Counted from the first letter of the stretch, positions 45,117 through 54,437 are shown. The stretch: DNA of 64,000 nt from Brevibacterium linens ATCC 9172 (GCF_900169165.1 NZ_FXYY01000002.1:124001-188000); one strand, 5' to 3'. Notes: a model not told the origin generated them from the letters alone. Made by a program: numbers and translations.

Positions 45117-45952
45117 TGGCCGCACGTGGACTGACCGACCTCAGCGTCGAACGCGGACTGCTCAGCGAGGGATTCGATTTCGTCATCGGCGTCGACGAGG
45201 TGGGCCGCGGCGCTCTGGCCGGGCCCGTCGGTGTCGGTGTCGCCCTGTTCGATCTGCGCGCCCTCACCGCCGCCGAGGTACCCGCCGGCATCCATGACTC
45301 GAAGCAGCTGAGCGCGCAGTCGAGGCAGGAGGCCACCGAGCGAGTGCGATCGTGGGCGACCGCCGCGGCGGTGGGGTCGACGACTCCTGCCGAACTCGAC
45401 GAGGTGGGGATGACGATGGCCCTCAACCTCGCCGGACGCCGCGCCATGATCTCGATGCTCAGCGATTGGGCGGACCCGCGTTCCGAGGGTCATTGTTCGA
45501 TCGGTTCCGAACAGAACGGTTCGGGCGGTTCCGACCAGAACGGTTCGGGCGGTGTCGATGTCGATGGCAGAGCCGCCTCGGTGGGCGAATTCCCCGACCG
45601 GACGATGGTGCTCCTCGACGGCCGCCACGATTGGCTCTCGGCCCCACTCACCCTCGATTGCCTGGGGATATTCGGAGACTGCGCCGACCTCGAACTGCCG
45701 CCGGTGCGCACCGTGATCAAGGGCGACGGCTCGGTACCGGCGATCGCGGCGGCAAGCATTGTGGCGAAAGTGGCACGCGACGAGACGATGATCGCCCTCG
45801 CCGAGGCTCATCCGCACTATGGTTGGGAATCGAACGTGGGATACGGGACGGTGAAGCACCGACAGGGCATCGCCGAACTCGGCCCCAGCATCCACCACCG
45901 GAGAAGCTTCCGCCTGAGCGCGGACTCAAGAGCGAAGGAGGGCCTGTCATGA
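45116..45952 (+). CDS. rnhB: ribonuclease HII with low-complexity insertion
   Basis: A 278-residue RNase HII that removes ribonucleotides from DNA. Active-site acids are seen in GVDEVGRGALAGPV (Asp, Glu), LLDGRHDWL (Asp) and KGDGSVPAIAAASIVAKV (Asp), so it should be active. Between the second helix and LLDG is an insertion of about 40 residues with two copies of an 8-residue Gly/Ser/Asn repeat. It starts within the lepB2 stop and ends within the DUF2469 start. Confidence 0.93.
   Translation: MAARGLTDLSVERGLLSEGFDFVIGVDEVGRGALAGPVGVGVALFDLRALTAAEVPAGIHDSKQLSAQSRQEATERVRSWATAAAVGSTTPAELDEVGMTMALNLAGRRAMISMLSDWADPRSEGHCSIGSEQNGSGGSDQNGSGGVDVDGRAASVGEFPDRTMVLLDGRHDWLSAPLTLDCLGIFGDCADLELPPVRTVIKGDGSVPAIAAASIVAKVARDETMIALAEAHPHYGWESNVGYGTVKHRQGIAELGPSIHHRRSFRLSADSRAKEGLS
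45503..45550. repeat. 24-bp in-frame tandem repeat in rnhB
   Basis: Units 45503-45526 and 45527-45550 match at 23 of 24 bases and encode GSEQNGSG and GSDQNGSG. The whole lies in an insertion that is not part of the RNase HII fold. Confidence 0.9.
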
Positions 45953-46266
45953 GTGCCGATGATCTTGACGACTACGAAGCGCAACTCGAGCTCGCGCTGT
46001 ACAAGGAATACCGGGACGTCGTCGGTCTCTTCGCCTATGTCGTCGAGACCGAGCGTCGGTTCTACCTCGCCAACCATGTCGACCTCAAGGCCCACAACGA
46101 CGCCGGCGACGTGTACTTCGAACTCACCCTGCGCGACGCCTGGGTGTGGGACAGCTACCGGTCGGCCCGGTTCATCAAGACCGTGCACGTGCTGACGTTC
46201 AAGGACGTCAACATCGAGGAGATCGCGAAGTCCGATCTCGAACCGCCGACGGCGATCCGCGGCTGA
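45949..46266 (+). CDS. DUF2469 protein
   Basis: A 105-residue protein of an actinobacterial family of unknown function (DDLDDYEAQLELALYKEYRD, ETERRFYLANHVDL, FELTLRDAWVWDSYR, IKTVHVLTFKDVNIEE). Always found between rnhB and yraN. GAAGGAGGGCC precedes the ATG, which overlaps the rnhB stop. Size and composition are standard for the family. Confidence 0.93.
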   Translation: MSADDLDDYEAQLELALYKEYRDVVGLFAYVVETERRFYLANHVDLKAHNDAGDVYFELTLRDAWVWDSYRSARFIKTVHVLTFKDVNIEEIAKSDLEPPTAIRG

Positions 46267-46354
46267 GGCGGCCTCCTCGCATCATCGTCGGCAGCTGGGC
46301 TCGACCACTCGCGCGCCGATCGCTGTGGACGCGGCTCTGACTTGACCGTCGTGG

Positions 46355-46391
46355 GCCTGTGGATGGTCGGGCACCGTCCACAGGCTCTTCT
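46355..46391 (+). terminator. intrinsic terminator after DUF2469 gene
   Basis: GCCTGTGGA (46355-46363) and TCCACAGGC (46377-46385) pair perfectly, with a further inner GGT/ACC stem, followed by TCTTCTTC. It closes the lepB-rnhB-DUF2469 transcript about 90 bp past the last stop and 45 bp before yraN. Confidence 0.75.
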
Positions 46392-46435
46392 TCTGCACTT
46401 CCGCAGAGCCATGGCGTCGTGGTCATCTGACGGAC

Positions 46436-46855
46436 ATGGGACGGATACGAACACCCGGTCGGACACGAGCGTCGAAGAGCACCCGGACCGTGAAGGGCCG
46501 GCGTAAGCAGGCGCTCGGCAGCAGGGGAGAGGACCTCGCGGTCGCGTTCTTGGAGGACGCCGGTCTGGTCGTTCTCGAACGCAACTTCCGGTGCGCACGA
46601 GGAGAGCTCGACATCATCGCCCGCGACGGTGACACTGCGGTCTTCGTCGAGGTCAAGACACGGCGCACCGCACTGCTGGGATCACCGCTGGAAGCCGTGA
46701 CCCGAACCAAGCTCGCCCGCATCCGCACACTGGCAGGGATCTGGCTGAGCGGGCAGGACGAATATTTTCCGGCCACGCGCATCGATGCGCTCGGAATCAT
46801 CATGGAACCGCGCGTCCAGTACTTCCACTGCCCGAACATCCAGGTCGACTCATGA
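46436..46855 (+). CDS. yraN: UPF0102/YraN-family protein
   Basis: A 139-residue protein with the endonuclease-like fold of the YraN family: LGSRGEDLAVAFLEDAG, LERNFRCARGELDIIARDGD and FVEVKTRRT contain the D-x-n-ExK-type residues of restriction-like nucleases. Function unproven. The start is uncertain: ATG at 46436 gives an Arg-rich 20-residue leader. It overlaps the next gene by 4 bp (ATGA). Confidence 0.9.
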   Translation: MGRIRTPGRTRASKSTRTVKGRRKQALGSRGEDLAVAFLEDAGLVVLERNFRCARGELDIIARDGDTAVFVEVKTRRTALLGSPLEAVTRTKLARIRTLAGIWLSGQDEYFPATRIDALGIIMEPRVQYFHCPNIQVDS

Positions 46856-48516
46856 GTGAGGAGACCCCGGGACAGGAGGAACCGTCGGTCGAGCAGGCCG
46901 AGCCGGACGAACCGCGCGAGCCGGCAGAACCGCGCGATCCGGACGAGCGGGCCGTAGCCGACGATGTCGGACCCGCCGCCTCGGCGCACATCATCGGACG
47001 GGCCTCCGCCGTGGCACTGTGGGGGCTGACCGGGAAGATCGTGTCGATCGAAGCCGGCGTCAGCGCCGGACTGCCCGGAATCGACATCGTCGGACTGCCG
47101 GATGCCTCGGTGAGCGAATCGCGCAAACGACTTCGGGCAGCCCTGGCCTACCTCGGAGAACCCGTCGCCACAGAACACCTGACAATCAATCTCACCCCTG
47201 GAACAGTGCCGAAGATCGGCACCGGATTCGACCTCGGCATCGCCGTCGCCGTGCTCAGAGCACTGTCCCTGATCACCACCGAGGACACCGGCAGCGTCAT
47301 CCACTGCGGTGAGATCGGACTCGACGGCAGAATCCGTCCCGTCACCGGGGTGCTCCCGTCCCTGCACACAGCGCTGCAGGCCGGTTTCGACCGGTTCGTC
47401 GTCCCCATCGGCAATGCCGACGAGGCACGGCTCATCGGACGCGCCAGAGTCCTCCCGGTCGCCTCTCTGGCCGAGGTGGTCAATGCCTATGGCGGATCGA
47501 TGGCCGTACCTGCACTGCCGGCGGTCCTCGACATGGACCGACCCGTCCCCGTGGCCCCGGAACTCCACGATCTCTGCGAAGTCCAAGGACAGGCCGAAGG
47601 GCGATTCGGCCTCGAGGTCGCCGCCGCGGGCGGCCACAACCTGCTCATGCGCGGCACACCCGGAGCGGGCAAGACCCTGCTCGCCCAGTGCCTGCCCGGA
47701 ATCCTGCCGCCGCTGAGCGACGATGAAGCCGTCGAGGTCGCCGCCGTCCGCTCGCTGCGCGGGGAACTCGACGGCAGCGACGGACTCGACCACCGGCCCC
47801 CGTTCGAAGCACCCCACCACCGCAGCACCGCCTCGGCGCTCATCGGCGGACGCCGACCCGGAACGGTCGGAGTGCTCAGCCGCGCCCACCGCGGGGTGCT
47901 GTTCATGGACGAAGCTCCCGAATTCTCCCGCGACGTCCTCGAAGCCCTGCGGCAGCCGATGGAATCCCGTCGCGTCCACATCCACCGGGCGTGGGGATCG
48001 ATGGTGCTTCCGGCGTCATTCCAGCTCATCATGGCCGCGAACCCCTGCCCCTGCGGGGTCGGGATGGCCGGGGTCGGTGCGGACTGTCGATGCACACCGT
48101 TGGACAAACGCCGCTATCGCAATCGGCTGTCGGGGCCGCTGCTCGACCGAGTCGACCTGCAGCTCGAACTCTTTCCCGTCTCCCCGGCTGACCTCCGCCT
48201 CGGCGGGGATCAGGAGACGAGCGCCACAGTGGCGGCCCGCGTGCTGGACGCGCGGAACCGGCAGGCCGAACGCTTCGCCGACTGCGACTGGAGGCTCAAC
48301 GCCGAAGCGCCCGGAGCCTGGCTTCGTGACCACTTCGCACTCACACCGGCAGACCTGTCCGACCTCGATCGGGCGCTCGACACAGGCCGGATCACCATGC
48401 GCGGCTACGACAGGGTGCTGCGCGTCGCCACCACTCTGGCCGATCTGGCCGGGAAACCCGGGCCCGATCCCGACACGATGAGAACGGCGCTCGCCCTGAG
48501 GACACAGGAGTCATGA
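46852..48516 (+). CDS. ComM/YifB-type Mg-chelatase-like AAA protein
   Basis: A 554-residue AAA+ protein. The N-terminal chelatase-like domain (GLPGIDIVGLPDASVSESRK, FDLGIAVAVL) follows a 45-residue acidic Pro/Glu-rich extension that is probably lineage-specific. Walker A is MRGTPGAGKTLLAQCLPGIL near residue 266, Walker B GVLFMDEAPEF near residue 348, then PCPCG and the C-terminal lid. ComM in other species aids branch migration in natural transformation. Adjacent to dprA, with 4-bp overlap. Confidence 0.92.
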   Translation: MSEETPGQEEPSVEQAEPDEPREPAEPRDPDERAVADDVGPAASAHIIGRASAVALWGLTGKIVSIEAGVSAGLPGIDIVGLPDASVSESRKRLRAALAYLGEPVATEHLTINLTPGTVPKIGTGFDLGIAVAVLRALSLITTEDTGSVIHCGEIGLDGRIRPVTGVLPSLHTALQAGFDRFVVPIGNADEARLIGRARVLPVASLAEVVNAYGGSMAVPALPAVLDMDRPVPVAPELHDLCEVQGQAEGRFGLEVAAAGGHNLLMRGTPGAGKTLLAQCLPGILPPLSDDEAVEVAAVRSLRGELDGSDGLDHRPPFEAPHHRSTASALIGGRRPGTVGVLSRAHRGVLFMDEAPEFSRDVLEALRQPMESRRVHIHRAWGSMVLPASFQLIMAANPCPCGVGMAGVGADCRCTPLDKRRYRNRLSGPLLDRVDLQLELFPVSPADLRLGGDQETSATVAARVLDARNRQAERFADCDWRLNAEAPGAWLRDHFALTPADLSDLDRALDTGRITMRGYDRVLRVATTLADLAGKPGPDPDTMRTALALRTQES

Positions 48517-49763
48517 CCGTGAACACTGATGAGGACGTCCGCGCAGCCATCGCCTCACTGCTGCGCATCGGCGAGCCCGGCGACGGTCTGCTCAAACGGC
48601 TCGTCGACGGGATCGGCCCGGTCGCCGCCCGAGGGATCATCATGGCCGTCGGCCGCGGTGAGACCACGGCTCACGAAGCCGTCCACGGTCTGACAGTCAC
48701 CGGCACCGAGGCAGCCGAACACGGGCAGATGGCCGAGGCCATCGACCGGTGGGCGGTGCGAGCCGGGGATGCCGAGACGAGAGGGAACGATCTGGACAGC
48801 ATCGCGAGAATCGGCGGCCGACTGGTCATTCCCGATGATGACGAGTGGCCCCGAATGCTCGACGACCTCGGTCCCGCAGCACCCTTGGGTCTGTGGGTGC
48901 GGGGAGCTGCCTCCCTGAGCACCGTCCTGACTCGAGCCGTTGCCGTGGTCGGTGCCAGAGCAGCCAGCAGCTACGGAACCAAATGTGCCTCTGACCTTGC
49001 GTGGGATCTTGCCGCTCGCGGAATCACCGTCGTGTCCGGCGGTGCGTTCGGCATCGACGCAGCCGCCCACCGTGCCGCCATCGCCAGGGAAGCGCCGACG
49101 GTGGCATTCATGGCCGGGGGAGTCGACCGCTTCTATCCGGCGGCGAACGCCGACCTGTTCGAACAGATCCTCGCCACCGGCGCCATCGTGTCCGAGACCG
49201 CACCGGGAATGACGCCGATGCGCCACCGATTCCTGCTGCGCAACCGACTCATCGCCGGCTCGTCGCAGGTCAGCGTCATCGTCGAAGCCGGTTGGCGCAG
49301 CGGAGCACTCAACACCGCGCGGCATGCCCTCGAACTCTCCCGGCAGGTCGCGGCCTTCCCCGGATCTGTGTATTCGGCGTCGTCGACCGGGGCCCACAAG
49401 CTCGTGCGCGAGCACGAAGCAGAACTCGTCACCTGCAGCGACGATGTCATTGCACTCATGGACGACGAGACTCCCGCGCTCTTCGACGAGACTCCGTCGC
49501 TCTTCGACGCGACCGGGGCGGGTGCCGCCGCAGAGAACGGAGATCGTCCGCCGGCTCCCGACCCCCGTGAAGCGCTTGATGAGCGGGAGAGGATCTGCCT
49601 GAATGTGCTGACCGTATCGAAACCGCTCGATGTCGGGACCATCGCCTCGCGGGCAGGACTGACGATCGCAGATGCGCTCAATTCGCTGACCACTCTCGAC
49701 CTGGCCGGACTGGCCGAACGCCGCGACACCGGGTGGGTGAAACTGCGCACGTCCCGCGGCTGA
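48513..49763 (+). CDS. dprA: DNA-processing protein DprA
   Basis: A 416-residue DprA/Smf. The Rossmann-like core shows VAVVGARAASSYGTK, VVSGGAFGIDAAAHRAAI and SETAPGMTPMRHRFLLRNRL; a C-terminal winged helix (DVGTIASRAGLTIADAL) is joined by a low-complexity linker with two LFDxTPS-like repeats. DprA loads RecA on incoming single-stranded DNA. ComM, DprA and YraN travel together widely, also where competence is unproven. Confidence 0.94.
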   Translation: MTVNTDEDVRAAIASLLRIGEPGDGLLKRLVDGIGPVAARGIIMAVGRGETTAHEAVHGLTVTGTEAAEHGQMAEAIDRWAVRAGDAETRGNDLDSIARIGGRLVIPDDDEWPRMLDDLGPAAPLGLWVRGAASLSTVLTRAVAVVGARAASSYGTKCASDLAWDLAARGITVVSGGAFGIDAAAHRAAIAREAPTVAFMAGGVDRFYPAANADLFEQILATGAIVSETAPGMTPMRHRFLLRNRLIAGSSQVSVIVEAGWRSGALNTARHALELSRQVAAFPGSVYSASSTGAHKLVREHEAELVTCSDDVIALMDDETPALFDETPSLFDATGAGAAAENGDRPPAPDPREALDERERICLNVLTVSKPLDVGTIASRAGLTIADALNSLTTLDLAGLAERRDTGWVKLRTSRG

Positions 49764-49790
49764 GCCCGACCATCCACGTATCCTGGGAAC

Positions 49791-50879
49791 GTGAGCACAT
49801 CATCGACCGTCGCCGAGGTGGTGACAGGCTATGCCGACCACCTGCGGTCTCGTGACGTCTCCGAGCACACCGCACGTGCCTACGTCGCCGACGTCTCCGA
49901 CTTCCTCGACCACGCCGTGCACTCGACGAAGCTCCGGCGCGGGACCGAGGGAGGACGCGCGTCGACGACGTCCGGCGCACGCATCGATCTCGCCTCCGTC
50001 GAACTCGATGACCTGCGTTCCTGGCTCATCACCCTCGACGATGCCGGTGCCGCGAAATCGACAGTGGCTCGCAAGATCGCCGCCGTTCGCTCCTTCTTCG
50101 CCTACGGCGTGAGCAACCTGGGACTGTCGAACAACCCGGCCGCACGTCTGCGGACTCCGAAGAAGGACTCCCGGCTGCCCACGGTGCTCAAACCGCAGCA
50201 GGCCGCCGACCTCATCTCCGCTGCCGACGGCCAGCGAACCGGCGACACCGGCGCGGGACGAAGGCCAGCGGACGCCGCACAGGGCGGCACGGACACGAGC
50301 GATTCGGCGGCTGGCGGCGCCACGACGGGCGACACCGCACAGGGCGACGCGGACACGAGCGACCCGTACGACGCGGCCAAACGCATCCGCGATGCCGCGA
50401 TCCTCGAAATGCTCTACGCCACCGCGATCCGCGTCTCCGAACTGACCGGACTCGACCGCAGCGACATCGACGACCGCGCATCGATGATCACCGTGCTCGG
50501 CAAAGGCAACAAAGAACGTCGCGTCCCGTTCGGCGCCCCGGCACGCAGAGCCCTCGACGACTGGCTCGCCACCCGTGAACTGTTCGCCGGTCCCCACAGC
50601 GGCGACGCACTGTTCCTCGGCGTCCGTGGGGGACGCATCGGTGCGCGACAGGTGCGCGAACTCGTTCACCGCTACGGCTCCGACGACCCCAGTGCTCCCG
50701 ACATCGGACCGCACGGTCTGCGGCATTCGGCGGCCACGCACATGCTCGACCGCGGGGCCGACCTGCGACAGATCCAAGAGCTGCTCGGCCACTCCACGAT
50801 GAGCAGCACGCAGATCTACACCCAGGTATCCATGCAACGTCTGCAGGACACCTACCGGCGAGCACACCCGCGGGCCTGA
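49791..50879 (+). CDS. xerC: tyrosine recombinase XerC with repeat insertion
   Basis: A 362-residue recombinase for chromosome dimer resolution at dif. The N-terminal core-binding domain is followed by the catalytic part: ATAIRVSELTGLD (Arg), HGLRHSAATHML (His-x2-Arg), LLGHSTMSSTQIYTQV (His, Tyr nucleophile). Between the two domains, about residues 147-190, lies a 45-residue insertion of Asp, Thr, Gly and Ala with a 20-residue repeat. A GTG start is used, 27 bp after dprA. Confidence 0.93.
   Translation: MSTSSTVAEVVTGYADHLRSRDVSEHTARAYVADVSDFLDHAVHSTKLRRGTEGGRASTTSGARIDLASVELDDLRSWLITLDDAGAAKSTVARKIAAVRSFFAYGVSNLGLSNNPAARLRTPKKDSRLPTVLKPQQAADLISAADGQRTGDTGAGRRPADAAQGGTDTSDSAAGGATTGDTAQGDADTSDPYDAAKRIRDAAILEMLYATAIRVSELTGLDRSDIDDRASMITVLGKGNKERRVPFGAPARRALDDWLATRELFAGPHSGDALFLGVRGGRIGARQVRELVHRYGSDDPSAPDIGPHGLRHSAATHMLDRGADLRQIQELLGHSTMSSTQIYTQVSMQRLQDTYRRAHPRA
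50271..50362. repeat. 60-bp period direct repeat in xerC insertion
   Basis: About 32 bp beginning at 50271 recur beginning at 50331 with few changes (GCACAGGGCG then CGGACACGAGCGA). The period of 60 bp keeps the frame and yields AAQGGTDTSD and TAQGDADTSD. Confidence 0.85.
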
Positions 50880-50937
50880 GACCCACCGCACTCGGCCGGC
50901 AGAGTCATAGCGGAAGCGTCGGTCCGACTGCGGCGTG

Positions 50938-52008
50938 CTACTTCCGAAATTCCCAGTGCCAGGGCTCGGGCAGCGATCCCGTCTGCCGTGCCCAGCCGGG
51001 ATGGATCCACCCGAACTTCGGCGCATTCGCCCGCATCCACTGATGCTGTGCGGTGCCGAAGGAATTGATCCCGCCGCCGAGGTCGACCGCCAGTGCCCAC
51101 CCATGGTTCGACGTTCCCGGAGTCGCCGCCATCCGCCCCTTCCGTCGTTTGAGGACCACCTGCGTGGCGTAGTCCCGGTAGGCGTCGGTGACTGAGATCG
51201 GGGCACCGAACCGAGCCTCGAACGCTGTCGAGAGCCGATCGAAAGCCGCTTGAGCATCGCAGCGCAGCATCTGCCCGGGAGCCGACTCCAACGCACACAT
51301 CGCCGAGGCGGGAATCCGCCCATTGCGGTGACCACCCCACGCTCCGGCACCGGAGGCGGTCGAACCCCCACCTCCTCTCGGTTCTTTCGCAGGCTTCCGC
51401 GACAGCGGCAGCAGCGCCGACTTCTCCTGACCGAAGAACTTGCCCGGATCGACGTACCTCTTCTCGCTCGCGGCCGGCCATGCTCCGATATGCAAGCACG
51501 AACGCTGACAGTGGCCACCGCTGCCCACCGTGCCGATCTGCTCACCAGCTTTGAAATCTTCACCCTTGACCAACGACGATTCGGCCGGTTGGAACGTGAG
51601 AACGTGATCGGAATCGGTGAGAATGCTGACGGTCGCAGTCCCCGCGACCGTGCCGGCGAAGCGGATCGTCCCTCCCGTCGGTGCCCGCAGCGGCTCGCCG
51701 ACGACAGCGAGCACGTCGATTCCGCGATGGCCGGTCAGCCACGGCTGATCCGGAGGGTCGAAGGCTGTGATGATCTCCATCGCCGGCACCGGTGTGAGCC
51801 AATTGGTCGGTGCACTCCTGTGCGGATCGTTGTGCGCAGAAATCGAGGCGGGTCCTGTGGCGGCGCTCGCCACCGGGGGAGTGCCCGTGAGCACAAGAGC
51901 CGCTGCGACGATTACGGCAAGAAGCAGTGACTGCGGTGAGCCGAGGCTTGAGCGTCTCGCCCGGAGGCGGAACAGCTGGCGGAGGCGGTCGAGCGCGATG
52001 TGAGGCAT
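50938..52008 (-). CDS. exported M23-type and VanY-type cell-wall protein
   Basis: A 356-residue exported protein. A long basic signal peptide (residues 1-48, LLLAVIVAAALVLTG core, VASA cleavage) is followed by an M23/LytM domain (GHRGIDVLA, then CLHIGAW near residue 180). The M23 HxH motif reads C-L-H, a form I know from other actinobacterial members, so catalysis is doubtful. The C-terminal third is VanY-like D-Ala-D-Ala carboxypeptidase with SNHGWALAVDLGG and EPWHWEF zinc motifs intact. Such fusions fit dual peptidoglycan trimming. The start is uncertain; a GTG at 52044 is also possible. Confidence 0.85.
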   Translation of the reverse strand: MPHIALDRLRQLFRLRARRSSLGSPQSLLLAVIVAAALVLTGTPPVASAATGPASISAHNDPHRSAPTNWLTPVPAMEIITAFDPPDQPWLTGHRGIDVLAVVGEPLRAPTGGTIRFAGTVAGTATVSILTDSDHVLTFQPAESSLVKGEDFKAGEQIGTVGSGGHCQRSCLHIGAWPAASEKRYVDPGKFFGQEKSALLPLSRKPAKEPRGGGGSTASGAGAWGGHRNGRIPASAMCALESAPGQMLRCDAQAAFDRLSTAFEARFGAPISVTDAYRDYATQVVLKRRKGRMAATPGTSNHGWALAVDLGGGINSFGTAQHQWMRANAPKFGWIHPGWARQTGSLPEPWHWEFRK

Positions 52009-52309
52009 GGGAGCATGCAACCCCGTCGTGCACGGTCGTGTCACCCGCGAGGATCACCCCTGTGGACGGACCTTGTCCATCCACAAGGCGCCGACGTTCG
52101 AGTCGCACGCCAGTCCACAGGAAGCGGTGGTCGAGTGCACCGAGACCACTGTGATCCGGCTCCTCACGACGATCGGGACCGTGCGCTCCGGCGCTCGACT
52201 CGCCGAGCGATCCACACCCGTCGACGCACGAGTCGATGCGATGATCCGGATCGGTGGGCCGCCTCGGCGGGGGATCGATCGTGATTGGAAATGACTTGCC
52301 CAAACGGGA

Positions 52310-52315
52310 TAGACT
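52310..52315 (+). promoter_or_regulatory. -10 box of rpsB
   Basis: TAGACT resembles the -10 boxes ahead of pyrH (TAGACT), murA and ffh (TAGTCT). A TTGGAA lies 19 bp upstream as a poor -35. It would produce the long leader described next. Confidence 0.4.
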
Positions 52316-52321
52316 GAGACC

Positions 52322-52557
52322 AGCAGAAGCGTGTCTTCTGACTACGCGTATCCGAATTCTTCTCCTTCCCGTGGTGCAGGCAACCGTCAGGTGTGCCTGT
52401 GGGGCGGACGAACCGGGTACCAGGAATCAACCGAAAATGTCATCGACGCATCCTGTCGATCGAATCGACGTGGACCATTAAAGGTTCGCTGTGAGAACGA
52501 TCGACGCGCGCGTGACGTAAAAGCACCCCGAGGGTGCACAGAAAGGAGGGCGTCGGC
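52322..52557 (+). promoter_or_regulatory. structured rpsB leader
   Basis: Hairpins CAGAAG/CTTCTG (52324-52340) and CAGGCA/TGCCTG (52377-52399) come first. GTCGAT (52455-52460) can pair with ATCGAC on either side (52442-52447 or 52464-52469); a third ATCGAC lies at 52500. GCACCC/GGGTGC (52523-52537) ends 3 bases before GAAAGGAGG, the ribosome-binding site. The alternatives suggest feedback control by S2, which is known in other bacteria with different leaders. Confidence 0.45.
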
Positions 52558-53466
52558 ATGGCCGTCGTCACCATCCGCCAGCTGCTCGACAGCGGCGTAC
52601 ACTTTGGACACCAGACCCGTCGTTGGAACCCGAAGATGAAACGTTTCATCTTCACCGAACGCAACGGCATCTACATCATCGACCTGCAGAAGTCGCTGGG
52701 CTACATCGACAACGCCTTCGAGTTCGTCAAGGAGACCGTGGCCCACGGCGGCTCGATCCTCTTCGTCGGCACCAAGAAGCAGGCCCAGGAATCCATCGCT
52801 GAGCAGGCTCAGCGCGTGGGCCAGCCCTACGTCAACCAGCGTTGGCTCGGCGGTATGCTCACGAACTTCCAGACCATCTCGATGCGTCTGCGCCGGCTGA
52901 AGGAACTCGAAGAGATCGACTTCGACGACGTTGCAGGTTCCTCGCACACCAAGAAGGAACTGCTCATCCTGCGTCGCGAGAAGGACAAGCTCGAGAAGAC
53001 CCTCGGCGGCATCCGCGACATGCAGCGCACCCCGTCGGCCGTCTGGATCGTCGACACCAAGAAGGAACACCTCGCGGTCGACGAAGCCAAGAAGCTGGGC
53101 ATCCCGGTCATCGGCATCCTCGACACCAACTGCGACCCGGACGACGTCAACTACCCGATCCCGGGCAACGACGACGCCATCCGCTCGGTCTCGCTGCTGA
53201 CCCGCGTGGTCGCCGACGCCGTGGCCGAGGGCCTCATCGCCCGCCACTCCTCGGACGACGCCAGCGGAGAGAAGAACGTCTCCGCCGTCGAGCCCATGCC
53301 CGAATGGGAGCGCGAGCTCCTCGAAGGCAAGACCGAAGAGAAGCCCGCCGAGGCTGCCGCTCCGGCTGCCGACGCCGCTGAGGCTGCTCCCGTGGCTGAC
53401 GCCGAGAACGCTGAAGCTGCTCCTGCCGCTGAAGCTGCCGACTCCACCGAGTCGACCGAGTCCTGA
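52558..53466 (+). CDS. rpsB: 30S ribosomal protein S2
   Basis: A 302-residue S2 ([69 protein letters not shown]). The last 55 residues are a low-complexity Ala/Glu/Asp tail seen in many actinobacterial S2 proteins. AAAGGAGGG precedes the ATG. tsf follows 33 bp later. Confidence 0.97.
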   Translation: MAVVTIRQLLDSGVHFGHQTRRWNPKMKRFIFTERNGIYIIDLQKSLGYIDNAFEFVKETVAHGGSILFVGTKKQAQESIAEQAQRVGQPYVNQRWLGGMLTNFQTISMRLRRLKELEEIDFDDVAGSSHTKKELLILRREKDKLEKTLGGIRDMQRTPSAVWIVDTKKEHLAVDEAKKLGIPVIGILDTNCDPDDVNYPIPGNDDAIRSVSLLTRVVADAVAEGLIARHSSDDASGEKNVSAVEPMPEWERELLEGKTEEKPAEAAAPAADAAEAAPVADAENAEAAPAAEAADSTESTES

Positions 53467-53499
53467 TTTCGTTTAACTCCACCATCCTGAGGAGAAAGA

Positions 53500-54327
53500 A
53501 TGGCAAACTACACTGCCGCTGATATCAAGGCACTGCGCGAGAAGACCGGCGCCGGAATGATGGACGTCAAGAAGGCTCTCGACGAGGCCGACGGCGACCA
53601 GACGAAGGCCATGGAGGCCCTGCGCATCAAGGGCCTCAAGGGCGCCACCAAGCGCGAAGGCCGCTCGACCTCCGACGGTCTGGTCGCGACCTCCGTCGAA
53701 GGCGGAGTCGGCACCATGATCGAGCTCAACTCGGAGACCGACTTCGTGGCGAAGTCCGAACCGTTCGTCAAGCTCTCCGAAGAGGTCCTCGAACTGGCCG
53801 TGGCGAACAAGGCCGATTCGGCCGAAGCGCTGCTGGCCGCCGAGACCGACGGCAAGCCCGTCTCCCAGTTCATCACCGAATCCGGTGCCTCGCTGGGCGA
53901 GAAGGTCGAACTGCGTCGCGTGGGCCGCGTCGAAGGCTCCAAGATCGCCTCCTACCTGCACCGCACCAACAAGGACCTGCCCCCGCAGGTCGGCGTGCTG
54001 CTGGCATTCGAGGGTGACGACGAGACCGTGGCACACGATGTCGCCGTGCACATCGCCGCCATGGCTCCGAAGTACTTCTCCCGCGAAGACGTTCCCGCCG
54101 ATCTCGTCGAGAACGAGCGTCGCATCGCCGAAGACACCGCGAAGAACGAAGGCAAGCCCGAACAGGCTCTGCCGAAGATCATCGAGGGTCGCGTCAACGG
54201 CTTCTTCAAGGAGAACTGCCTGCTCGACCAGGGATTCGCCAAGGATCCCAAGCAGTCCGTGGCCAAGGTGCTCGAGGCTGCCGGCGTCAAGGCCACCGGC
54301 TTCCTGCGCTTCCGCGTCGGAGCCTGA
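53500..54327 (+). CDS. tsf: elongation factor Ts
   Basis: A 275-residue nucleotide-exchange factor for EF-Tu. KTGAGMMDVKKALDEADGD near residue 15 and ELNSETDFVAKSEPF near residue 78 contain the EF-Tu contact residues. AGGAGAAAG precedes the ATG. A strong terminator follows 75 bp after the stop. Confidence 0.97.
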   Translation: MANYTAADIKALREKTGAGMMDVKKALDEADGDQTKAMEALRIKGLKGATKREGRSTSDGLVATSVEGGVGTMIELNSETDFVAKSEPFVKLSEEVLELAVANKADSAEALLAAETDGKPVSQFITESGASLGEKVELRRVGRVEGSKIASYLHRTNKDLPPQVGVLLAFEGDDETVAHDVAVHIAAMAPKYFSREDVPADLVENERRIAEDTAKNEGKPEQALPKIIEGRVNGFFKENCLLDQGFAKDPKQSVAKVLEAAGVKATGFLRFRVGA

Positions 54328-54401
54328 TGCGCCACTGACCGTGAAGCAGACTGATCTCTGCTTCCAAGGTTCATCGAGTGAGTGAGAACTCACCGGCGAA
54401 G

Positions 54402-54434
54402 CGGGGTCGGACCAATCGGTCCGACCCCGTTTTT
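54402..54434 (+). terminator. intrinsic terminator of rpsB-tsf
   Basis: CGGGGTCGGACC (54402-54413), loop AATC, GGTCCGACCCCG (54418-54429), then TTTTT. Textbook shape. Confidence 0.95.
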
Positions 54435-54437
54435 CGC

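Larger units (their letters stand above)
52009..52557. other. 549-bp divergent intergenic region before rpsB
   Basis: No gene recognised. Near the cell-wall gene TGTGGA-C-GGAC and GTCC-A-TCCACA (52061-52085) form a hairpin. CCGCCTCGGCGG lies at 52259-52270. The rpsB promoter (TAGACT, 52310-52315, possible TTGGAA at 52285) and a 230-base structured leader fill the right half. Confidence 0.7.
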
